DNA of 64,000 nt from Nocardioides alpinus (GTDB lineage: Bacteria; Actinomycetota; Actinomycetes; Propionibacteriales; Nocardioidaceae). The stretch is taken from the NCBI RefSeq assembly GCF_900112035.1, contig NZ_FOKC01000011.1, positions 1-64,000 of the forward strand, given 5' to 3'. The number at the start of each line of letters is the position of its first letter. The stretch's first letter is position 1. The position numbers were made by a program, and so were the translations under genes. Positions 41,089-49,100 of the stretch are shown in pieces. The notes beneath the pieces are model-generated. The model saw only the letters and a program-made list of their open reading frames with translations. It was not told where the DNA came from and ran no database searches.

Positions 41089-41678
41089 TCCGGCTGCTGG
41101 AGGCCAACGGGTGCACCGTCGTCGCTGCCGTCGACAACGCACCGCAGCTCGAGGTCGCGCTGCGCGACGTCGACGCCGACGGCGCCGTGCTCGACGTGCG
41201 GATGCCGCCGACGTACACCGACGAGGGGCTGCGAGCGGCCATCGCCGTACGCACCGCCCGCCCCGGCTACCCGGTGATGGTGCTGTCCCAGTACGTCGAG
41301 CAGCTCTACGCGCGCGAGCTCCTCGCCAGCGGCGAGGGCGGCGTCGGCTACCTGCTGAAGGACCGGGTCGCCAACGTCGGCGAGTTCGTCGACGGCGTGC
41401 GGCGGGTCGTCTCCGGGGGAACCGTGCTCGACCCGGAAGTGATCGCGGCGATCATGAGCCACCGACGCGACGAGCCGCTCGACCGGCTCTCCAAGCGCGA
41501 GCGCGACGTGCTGTCCCTGATGGCGGAGGGGCGCTCCAACGCAGCCATCGCCGGCGCGCTCTTCGTCTCGGAGAAGGCCGTCGCCAAGCACACCAACAGC
41601 ATCTTCACCAAGCTCGACCTGCCGCTGGCTCCGGACGACAACCGCCGGGTGCTGGCCGTGCTCGCCTGGCTGCGCTGA
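41040..41678 (+). CDS. NarL/LuxR-family response regulator
   Basis: A 212-aa regulator. The receiver domain has acidic residues in VIAEDN, the phospho-acceptor Asp52 in GAVLDVRMPP and the conserved Lys in YLLKDRV. A C-terminal LuxR helix-turn-helix follows (LSKRERDVLSLMAEG, then VSEKAVAKHTNSIFTKL). GTG 41040 lies inside the kinase gene, giving tight translational coupling. Phosphorylated by the upstream kinase, it should bind palindromic sites; GACCTAGGTC at 39892-39901 in the divergent promoter is the best candidate. Confidence 0.93.
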   Translation: MRLVIAEDNALLRDGLIRLLEANGCTVVAAVDNAPQLEVALRDVDADGAVLDVRMPPTYTDEGLRAAIAVRTARPGYPVMVLSQYVEQLYARELLASGEGGVGYLLKDRVANVGEFVDGVRRVVSGGTVLDPEVIAAIMSHRRDEPLDRLSKRERDVLSLMAEGRSNAAIAGALFVSEKAVAKHTNSIFTKLDLPLAPDDNRRVLAVLAWLR

Positions 41679-41682
41679 GGCG

Positions 41683-42426
41683 TCAGCCGGTGACGCCGAA
41701 CCGCTCCACGCGGATCGCCTCGGGGTCGAGGCCCGACTCGACGAGCAGGTCCTCCGCGAAGCCGGCGAAGCGGGCCGAGCCGCAGACGTAGGCCAGCTCA
41801 ACCCCCTCCAGGAGTGGGGCGAGCTCGGCCGCGGTCAGGGCTCCCGGCGGTCGGGCGGTAGAGGACTCCCGGGTGTGGACGATCGACGCGCCCGCCTGTG
41901 CGAGCTCCTCGGCGTAGGGGAGGTCGTCGGGGGTGCGCGCAACGGCCACGACGCGGAGCAGGTCGGCACGACCATGGTGCCGCGCGGCACGGGTCATCGA
42001 GACGGCCGGGACGACGCCGGTGCCGCCGACCAGGCACAGCGCCGGCGTGTAGGTGTCCCAGCGGAACCACCGCCCGATGGGGCCGCGCAGCTCGAGGACG
42101 TCGCCCACCTCTGCCACGTCGGCGAGGAACTCCGAGACCTCACCACCGGGCAGCCGCTCGACGAGGAACTCCACGAGCGGGTCGCTGTCGTCGGAGGCGA
42201 CCGAGTACGACCGTTGGGCGGTGTAGTCGTCGGGTGCGCGCAGCCGGATCAGGTAGTGCTGACCGGGCCAGTGGCGCTGCCGGTCCTCGACGTGCATCCG
42301 GAGCCGGACGAGGTGGGGCGCGGGGAAGTCCTTGGTGATGATGCGTCCGGTCGTCCAGGTCGTCGCACCGACGCCGGAGGCGGTCGACGCGAAGGAGTCG
42401 TCCGTGCTCACCGCCGGCTCACGCAT
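41683..42426 (-). CDS. Ferredoxin-reductase-like FAD/NAD(P) oxidoreductase
   Basis: A 247-aa flavoprotein reductase. The FAD domain has the RSYSVAS motif (RxYS type) and RLPGGEVSEFL. The NAD(P) domain has LVGGTGVVPAVSMTR and the C-terminal YVCGSARFAGFAEDLL with a pyridine-nucleotide-site Cys. It lacks a 2Fe-2S domain. The start ATG 42426 overlaps the molybdo-enzyme stop by eight bases (ATGCGTGA). The pair is therefore translated together, and this subunit probably feeds electrons from NAD(P)H to, or takes them from, the molybdenum enzyme. This cassette is common in actinobacteria. Physiological direction is unknown. Confidence 0.88.
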   Translation of the reverse strand: MREPAVSTDDSFASTASGVGATTWTTGRIITKDFPAPHLVRLRMHVEDRQRHWPGQHYLIRLRAPDDYTAQRSYSVASDDSDPLVEFLVERLPGGEVSEFLADVAEVGDVLELRGPIGRWFRWDTYTPALCLVGGTGVVPAVSMTRAARHHGRADLLRVVAVARTPDDLPYAEELAQAGASIVHTRESSTARPPGALTAAELAPLLEGVELAYVCGSARFAGFAEDLLVESGLDPEAIRVERFGVTG

Positions 42427-43027
42427 CGCCCTGGTAGCGCTGCTCGAGCCACGGGTCGCCGCGGTCGTGGTAGCCGTTGCTCTCCCAGAACCCCGGCCGG
42501 TCCTGGGCGATCAGCTCGAGCCGGCTGATCCACTTGGCGGACTTCCAGAAGTAGAGGTGCGGGACGAGCAGTCGCACCGGTCCCCCGTGCTCCGCGGTCA
42601 GCGGCTTGCCGTCGAACTCCCACACGACCCACGCCTTGCCGTCGGTGACGTCCGCCAGCGGCAGGTTGGTCGTATAGCCGGTCGACGAGTGCGCCATCAC
42701 GAACGCCGCCTCCGCCTGCGGCCCGGCGGCCGCGAGCAGGGTGTCGAGCGAGACGCCGGTGAACACGGTGTCGAGCTTGGTCCAGGTCGTCACGCAGTGG
42801 ATGTCCCCGCTGTACGACGACGTCGGCAGCTGCTGCACCTCGTCCCACGTCCAGGTCGTCGGCCGGTCCACGAGGCCGTCGACCCCGATGCTCCACGCCT
42901 CGCGCTCGATCCGCGGCGTGGCCTCGGCGGTCAGCACCGGCCAGCCCGCACCGGTGTCGTACTGCCCGGGAGGCAGGCGGCCTGCGGAGTCGGGTCGGCG
43001 TCGGCTGAAGCCTCGGGTGACGGGCAT
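42419..43027 (-). CDS. Sulfite-oxidase-like molybdopterin oxidoreductase
   Basis: A 202-aa protein of the sulfite oxidase fold. The single conserved Cys that ligates molybdenum sits in SGDIHCVTTWTKLDTVFTG. Further family marks are SSTGYTTNLPLADV, AEHGGPVRLLVPHLYFWKS and KWISRLELI. The N-terminus (MPVTRGFSRRRPDSAG) has arginines but no hydrophobic stretch, so there is no Tat signal and the enzyme should be cytosolic. The dimerisation domain of true sulfite oxidases is absent, as in MsrP/YuiH-like members. ATG 43027 follows GAGGAG. It is coupled to the reductase gene downstream. The substrate may be sulfite, an S-oxide or an N-oxide. Confidence 0.88.
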   Translation of the reverse strand: MPVTRGFSRRRPDSAGRLPPGQYDTGAGWPVLTAEATPRIEREAWSIGVDGLVDRPTTWTWDEVQQLPTSSYSGDIHCVTTWTKLDTVFTGVSLDTLLAAAGPQAEAAFVMAHSSTGYTTNLPLADVTDGKAWVVWEFDGKPLTAEHGGPVRLLVPHLYFWKSAKWISRLELIAQDRPGFWESNGYHDRGDPWLEQRYQGDA

Positions 43028-43076
43028 CGGTCGCTCCTCGGGTGGCGGTGTCAGCGCGGTCGTGCTGAACGCCAGC

Positions 43077-43994
43077 CTACTCAGGCGACGGACGACGGCG
43101 AGGCGCGCCGTCGGCAGCCTCGCGAGGTGCGGGTGGCTGCCGGAGCATCCTGCGCAGGACGACGAGGCCCACGATCGTCACGGCAGCTCCCATCGTCGTC
43201 GGGAGGGCCCCGGGTCCGAGAGGCGACGTGGTGACGATGTCGAACCAGGCGTGGAAGACGGCGACGATCAGCACGCTGCCGCGCCCCAGGTGCAGCAGCC
43301 AGGCGAAGATCAACGAGGCGACCCAGATGCTGAGGGCGAATCCCACGAGCCCGATGAGAGGCATCGCGCGGTAGCTCGGGGTGATCCCGAACAGGGGCAG
43401 GTGCCACAGGGCCCACGGAAGGCTCACCAGTCCCGCCGCGCTCACGACGGATCGCGTCTCCTCGAGGCTCGGCTGCAGGAAGCCGCGCCACCCCAGCTCC
43501 TCCCCCATTCCGTAGAAGACGAGGTTGGCGCACCACCAGACGGCGACCGGGAGGGAACTGAACTCGGCGGACGAACCGAAGGCTGACCAGTCCAGCGACG
43601 CTAACCCTTCTCCGGACGCCCAGGCCGACAACGGGGCAGCGACGACGAGCAGGGTCGGCGGCACGAGCAGCGCGAAGGTCCACGCCCGTCGTCGCCCTCG
43701 CCAGGCCACGAGCCGGCGGCCCAGCTCGCGGAGCCCCACAGATCCGTGCAGGCAGTGGGTGACGACGACTGCTGCGACTGCGGGTCCGAGCCCGCCGACG
43801 AGGTGGAATCCCGCCCAGGGCCGCATCGGCAGCCACCCCTGCACCGCCGCCAGCTGGGGAAGCCAGGCACCCCAGCTGAAGGCGAACGTGAGGAGGACGA
43901 ACGCAGGCGCAGGTCGGTGGCGTACGGCCTGGCAGAGCCGACCGGCAGCGCTGGGGCCGCCGTCGACGACGAGCCCACGCGCGATGCTGTCCAT
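43077..43994 (-). CDS. CPBP-family intramembrane metalloprotease-like protein
   Basis: A 305-aa, eight-or-so-helix membrane protein with the Abi/CPBP motifs: GEELGWRGFLQ (EExxxR) in the middle, then WHLPLF and HAWFD, whose Glu and His residues bind the catalytic zinc-like metal in this family. Its short charged C-terminus ends RRRPSPE. I start at ATG 43994; a CACGGT lies seven bases before it, but no ribosome site is seen, and the frame is open further upstream. Family members process prenylated or small peptides at the membrane, or provide self-immunity to bacteriocins; no peptide gene is visible nearby. Confidence 0.87.
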   Translation of the reverse strand: MDSIARGLVVDGGPSAAGRLCQAVRHRPAPAFVLLTFAFSWGAWLPQLAAVQGWLPMRPWAGFHLVGGLGPAVAAVVVTHCLHGSVGLRELGRRLVAWRGRRRAWTFALLVPPTLLVVAAPLSAWASGEGLASLDWSAFGSSAEFSSLPVAVWWCANLVFYGMGEELGWRGFLQPSLEETRSVVSAAGLVSLPWALWHLPLFGITPSYRAMPLIGLVGFALSIWVASLIFAWLLHLGRGSVLIVAVFHAWFDIVTTSPLGPGALPTTMGAAVTIVGLVVLRRMLRQPPAPREAADGAPRRRPSPE

Positions 43995-44079
43995 GTCGTC
44001 GACCGTGCCCGCCTCGTCGATCTCCCGTGAAGAGGCGAAGGTCCCGGCTCCTCTCGCCGATCCCTGCAGGTGCCTCTAT

Positions 44080-44109
44080 ACATGAAGATGTTTTCATGTG
44101 GCGTAGTCT
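44080..44109 (+). promoter_or_regulatory. ArsR-type operator and -10 box of the arsR-sulP operon
   Basis: ACATGAA (44080-44086), N6, TTCATGT (44093-44099): perfect 7-bp arms, the form typical of ArsR/SmtB sites. TAGTCT (44104-44109) follows and ends six bases before ATG 44116, so the operator covers the -35/-10 region. Binding would repress both genes. Confidence 0.8.
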
Positions 44110-44115
44110 TCAGTC

Positions 44116-44451
44116 ATGAGTGTCCCCCTCTACCAGGCCAAGGCCGAGTTCTTCAAGACGCTCGGGCACCCGGCACGGATCCGGATCCTGGAGCTGCTCT
44201 CCGAGCGCGACCACGCGGTCCACGAGCTGCTGGAGCTCATCGCGATCGAGCCGAGCAACCTCTCGCAACAGCTGGCCGTGCTCCGACGCACGTCGCTGGT
44301 GGTCTCGCACCGACAAGCGGGCGAAGTGGTCTACTCGGTGAGCGTCCCAGAGGTGCGTGATCTGCTGCTGGCGGCCCGCAGCATCCTGTCGGGCATCATC
44401 GCCGCGCAGGCCGAGCTCGACTCCGAGCTGACATCGACCGGCAGGGCGTGA
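44116..44451 (+). CDS. ArsR-family transcription repressor
   Basis: A 111-aa winged-helix regulator: LGHPARIRILELLSE, then the recognition helix EPSNLSQQLAVLRRTSLV and the wing SHRQAGEVVYSVS. It contains no cysteine at all, so it cannot sense metals by the classic ELCVC thiolate site; His and acidic residues (RDHAVHELLE) or another ligand must be used, or it senses a small anion or redox state indirectly. ATG 44116 is leaderless, six bases after TAGTCT. Its stop overlaps the SulP start by four bases. The palindrome upstream indicates autorepression and control of the transporter. Confidence 0.92.
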   Translation: MSVPLYQAKAEFFKTLGHPARIRILELLSERDHAVHELLELIAIEPSNLSQQLAVLRRTSLVVSHRQAGEVVYSVSVPEVRDLLLAARSILSGIIAAQAELDSELTSTGRA

Positions 44452-46136
44452 GCACCGCCACGGACGTCGCTCGCACGGCGACGGCGCGGATCACCCTCCT
44501 GCTGCCGCGACGCTCTGACTGGACGCACCTGCGTCCGGGTCGCGACCTGACGGCGGGCGTGATGGTCGGCCTGGTCGCCCTGCCGTTGGCGCTCGGCTTC
44601 GGGGAGAGCTCGGGCATGGGGGCATCCGCGGGCCTGGTCACCGCGATCGTTGCGGGCGCCGTCGCCGCGATCTTCGGCGGCAGCCGGGTGCAGGTCAGCG
44701 GCCCGACCGGGGCGATGACCGTCGTCCTGCTGCCCATCGTCGCGGTCCACGGACCTGACGGGGTGCTCGTGGTCGGCCTGATGGCGGGTGTGGTCCTGGT
44801 CGGACTCGGGTACGCCGGCGCGGGCCGGTTCATCCGCTACGTGCCGGTCCCGGTCGTCGAGGGGTTCACCATCGGCATCGCGGTCATCATCGCGCTCCAG
44901 CAGGTGCCGGCTGCCCTCGGCGTCGACGTGCACGCGGAGAAGGTCCTCGTGCTGGGATCGCGGGCGATCGAGACCTGGGTGGCACATCCTGCGGGGATCT
45001 CGCCGGCGGTCGCAGCGGGCGTCACCGTGCTGGTCCTGGCCCTCGCGCGGGTCGTGCCCCTGCTGCCCGGGTCGCTGGTCGCGGTCGTCGCGGCGACGCT
45101 CGCGAACTCCGCGCTCGGCTGGGGAGCCACGACCATCGGTCACATCCCGAGCAGCCTGCCGGTGCCCTCGGTGCCCTCGGTCCCCTGGGGTGATCTGGAC
45201 GCCCTGGTCCTGCCGGCCGTCGCCGTGGCCGCCCTGGCCGCGTTGGAGAGCCTGCTCTCCGCGACGGTCGCCGACGCGATGAGCGTCGGGCAGCGCCACG
45301 ACTCCGACCGTGAGCTCGCGGGCCAAGGTCTGGCCAACCTGGTGACGCCCCTGTTCGGCGGCATCCCGGCGACCGCCGCCATCGCGCGTACGGCGGTCAA
45401 CGTCCGTTCCGGCGCGACGTCGCGTCTCGCCGCCCTCTCGCACGCCATCGTCCTGCTGCTCATCGTGCTGGTCGCGGCCCGCTGGGTCGGCGAGATCCCT
45501 CGGGCGGCACTGGCCGGCGTCCTGATCGCCACGGCCGTCCAGATGGTGCGGGTCTCCAGCCTGACCGCGCTGCTCCGCTCGACCCGGGGCGACGCCGCCG
45601 TGCTGACGGTCACGGCCGTCGCGACGATCACCTTCGACCTCGTCACCGCCGTCCTCGTCGGACTGGTGCTGGCCGGCTTCTTCGCCCTCCGGGAGACCGC
45701 CCGGTCCGCGCGGCTCGAGGAGGTCCCGCTCGACGACAGCGACCACGCGGACGAGGAGCAGTCGCTCCTGGACGAGCACATCGTCGCCTACCGCCTCGAC
45801 GGCCCGCTGTTCTTCGCCGCGGCCCACGACTTCCTGCTGGAGCTGGTCGACCTGGCCCACGTGCGCGTGGTCGTCCTGCGCATGTCCCACGTGAGCGCCA
45901 TCGACGCGACCGGCGCCCACCTGCTGGCAGACATCGTCCGCCGCCTCGAGGGTCGACACGTCACGGTGCTGCTCTCCGGCGTCCAGCCGCACCACGAGCG
46001 GGTGCTCCGCGAGCTCGGGGTCCACGACCAGCTTGCTCATGAGCGCCACCTCTTCGCAACGACCCCGGACGCCATCTCCCATGCACGGATCCACGCCGCC
46101 CGGGTCGCGCACTCCCCCGCCGAAGGGGCTCCCTGA
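44448..46136 (+). CDS. SulP-family anion transporter with STAS domain
   Basis: A 562-aa SLC26/SulP protein. The transmembrane part (about residues 25-425) begins LRPGRDLTAGVMVGLVALPLALGFG, then has FGGSRVQVSGPTGAMTVVL, LPAVAVAALAALESLLSATVADAM and FGGIPATAAIARTAVNVRSGA. A cytoplasmic STAS domain follows (about 445-550; VVVLRMSHVSAIDATGAHLLADIV). SulP proteins carry sulfate, bicarbonate or other anions, often with Na+ or H+. The substrate is not set by sequence; ArsR control suggests release from repression by a small ligand. GTG 44448 overlaps the arsR stop. Only two bases separate its end from the convergent giant gene. Confidence 0.92.
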   Translation: MSTATDVARTATARITLLLPRRSDWTHLRPGRDLTAGVMVGLVALPLALGFGESSGMGASAGLVTAIVAGAVAAIFGGSRVQVSGPTGAMTVVLLPIVAVHGPDGVLVVGLMAGVVLVGLGYAGAGRFIRYVPVPVVEGFTIGIAVIIALQQVPAALGVDVHAEKVLVLGSRAIETWVAHPAGISPAVAAGVTVLVLALARVVPLLPGSLVAVVAATLANSALGWGATTIGHIPSSLPVPSVPSVPWGDLDALVLPAVAVAALAALESLLSATVADAMSVGQRHDSDRELAGQGLANLVTPLFGGIPATAAIARTAVNVRSGATSRLAALSHAIVLLLIVLVAARWVGEIPRAALAGVLIATAVQMVRVSSLTALLRSTRGDAAVLTVTAVATITFDLVTAVLVGLVLAGFFALRETARSARLEEVPLDDSDHADEEQSLLDEHIVAYRLDGPLFFAAAHDFLLELVDLAHVRVVVLRMSHVSAIDATGAHLLADIVRRLEGRHVTVLLSGVQPHHERVLRELGVHDQLAHERHLFATTPDAISHARIHAARVAHSPAEGAP

Positions 46137-46138
46137 GC

Positions 46139-49100
46139 TCAGAAGCCGCTGCACGCCCCCGCATCGTCGAAGTGGCCGGGGGTCGAGGGGTACGCACTGC
46201 CGGTGCCGTGGCCCTTGCCGTCAGCGTTGTTGACCAGCGCGAGCTCGTCGTACGCGGAGGTGCCCGCGGTGGCCACGTCGGGAGCCGAGCCGCCGGCGGC
46301 CGGTCGACCGGCGCCGACACCGGTGGCCCACTCCCGGACGAACCGCTCCATGGCGGGGTTGGGGATCCGGACGTCGTTGAAGCCGCCGTAGGCCGCGTTG
46401 CAGTGGCTGTAGAGGTTGTAGACGCCCGACCAGTCGATCAGGCGGTCACCCTCGTTCGGACCGTTCTGCGACAGGTCGCCCTGCATCACGTCGCGGTCCC
46501 AGCCGCCGTACATCCAGTCGACGCCCTGGTGGTGCTGGTTGTTGTCGGTGGACGACGGGGTCGAGGCACTGTCGTCGGCGCGGTCGGTGATCTCGAACCA
46601 CGAGCACGGATCCGTGGTCCCGTCCTTCTTCGTGGTCGTCGGGACCTCGAGGATGCTGCACGTACGACCGGTCCAGCCGGTGCCGTTGAAGGCCCCGTAG
46701 ACGCCGCGCGGGCGCCAGTCGATGACGTCCTCGTCCTTGCCGCCGAACAGGTGGTCGATGAACTCGCCGTTCACGCCCGGGTTGATCAGGCACGCCGTGT
46801 TCGTCGGCGCACAGGCGGCGCCGAGCCCGCCCCAGAGGGCGTCCTTGCCGCGACCGCCGAAGACGGCGTCGCCGCCGGAGTCGCCGTTGGCGAGGTCGTC
46901 ACCCGCACCCGCGTGGATGGAGTCGCGGCCGGTGCCGCCACGGATCCGGTCGACGCCGCCGTAGGTGATCCCGTCGAGCGCCATCGGCGCACTGGTCGCG
47001 GTCCCGACGAGGTCGGTGCCGTTGACGTCGTGCAGCAGGTCGGTCTCCCGGCTCACCGAGCCGGCCAGGCGCGACCGGTACGTGATGGCCGGCGGCTGGG
47101 TCAGGCTGGACGAGACCGAGCGTGAGCCGTCCTCGTACCTGTTCCGCACGCCGCCGCGGTCACCGAGGATCGCGTCCTCGCCGTCCTCGCCGAAGAGGAC
47201 GTCCGCGCCGAGCTCGCCGTAGATGTCGTCGTCGTCGGTGCCACCCCGGATGGTGTCGTCGCCGTCCTGGCCGTAGAGCACGTCCTGACCGGCGTCGCCG
47301 AGGAGGGTGTCCTTGCCCCAGCTGCCCGACGTCTCGCAGGTCGAGGTGGCTGACGGGCTCACCGCGGGGCAGAACCGCGTGGAGGCGGCGCCGCCACCGG
47401 CCACCCGGACCTTGGCGTGGCCGACCCGCGCCGAGCCGTAGCGCTCCGCGTAGACGCGGTCGGTCGTGCCGCCGTCGACCACGCGGGCGACGGACCCGTT
47501 GTCACCGACGACGAAGTCGTCGTCGCCGTCGCCGTGGATGAGGTCGTCCCCGTCGCGGTATCCCTGGCGGCTGGAGCCGCCCGCGATGTCGTCCTGGCCA
47601 GCAGTGACCGCGGCGCCGTCAGCGTCCGGGGTCGACCAGGCCGAGCCGGGAGGCGCGGCGACGATCTCGGACGTGGAGAGTGCGAGGTCACCGTGGATGA
47701 CGTCGGCCCCTCCCTCGCCCTCGACGTAGTCGTCGTCCCCGCCGCCGCTGATCCGGTCGTTGCCGTCCTGGCCGAGGAGGACGTCCACGCCCTCCTGGCC
47801 GGACAGGGAGTCGGAGGAAGCGTGCGTGGTGGTCGCGGTGGCAGGTGCCACGCCGTTGAGGTCGTAGAGCACCACTGCACGCCCCGGGACCCTCGCGGAC
47901 TGGGTCGCGTTGGCGCGGAGGGTGCGCCAGTCGATCCCGGACGTGACCCGGGTGAGCAGGCCGTTGTCACCGATCGCGAGGTCGGAGCCGGCGCCGCCGT
48001 AGACGTTGTCGGCACCGTCGGGCTGGCCGGTCGCGCCGGCAGCACCGGAGGTGATGGTGGCGAACGAGCCGCCGGCGACGTCGTCGTCGTCCGACCCGCC
48101 GAGCACGAGGTCGGAGCCCTGGCCGCCCTCGGCGTAGTCGGCACCGGTGCCACCGTCGGTCCGGTCGTCCCCGCCCTGGCCGATCAGCACGTCGTTGTCC
48201 GAGTCACCGGTGATCGTGTCCGGGCCCGACGCCGCGGTCGAGGAGGTCTCACCCAGGTCGTAGGGCGTGATCGCCCGCTGCACGACGAGGCGGTTGGCCG
48301 TCAACGGGCTCCCCACGGGTGCGGCGAGCAGCGTGGTGGACGCACCGGTCGGAGCCGGACGGGTCACGGACCCGTTGTCGCCCAGGACGACGTCCTCTCC
48401 TGCATCACCGGCGAGGGTGTCCCCCGCGTCGGGCTGGCCGGCCGGGTTCGTCGCCCCGGTCGCGGGCGTGAACGAGCCTCCGACGACGTCGTCGTCGCCG
48501 GCGTCACCGTGCACGAGGTCGGAGCCCGGACCGCCCTCGCCGTAGTCCGCCGCGTCGCCCAGCGAGAGGGTGTCCGCGCCGCGCTGGCCGAAGATGACGT
48601 CGGTGTCGGCGTCCCCCCGGATCTCGTCGTCACCGGCGAGTCCTGGAGCCGCGGCCGCGGACTCGTCGGCCAGGTCGACCGATCGGGTCGACGCCAGCCC
48701 TCGGCCCGCCATCAGCGGGTGCGGGGTGCCGGTCCTGGTCACGCGGGCGTTGTCGCCGGCGATCACGTCCTGCCCGGAGCCGCCGTAGAGGTGGTCCGTG
48801 GCGTCCGGTCGACCCGGCTCGGAGCCGGCGAAGAGGCCGGAGGCGAGCTCGGAGGAACCACCGACGATGTCGTCGTCGCCCGCCTCGCCCCAGATCCTGT
48901 CCGTGCCGGGGTCGCCCTCGACGTGGTCGTCACCGGTGCCGCCGTAGGCCACGTCGTCGCCGACGCCGCCGCGGACGGCGTCCGCGTCGTCCCCACCCAC
49001 CAGGTGGTCGTCGCCACCGAGCGTGGCGTCGGTGGAGCCGAGGTCGGTCGGGTACGGCGCGCTGATGAGCACGTCGGTCTGGGCGTTGTCACCCACGAGC

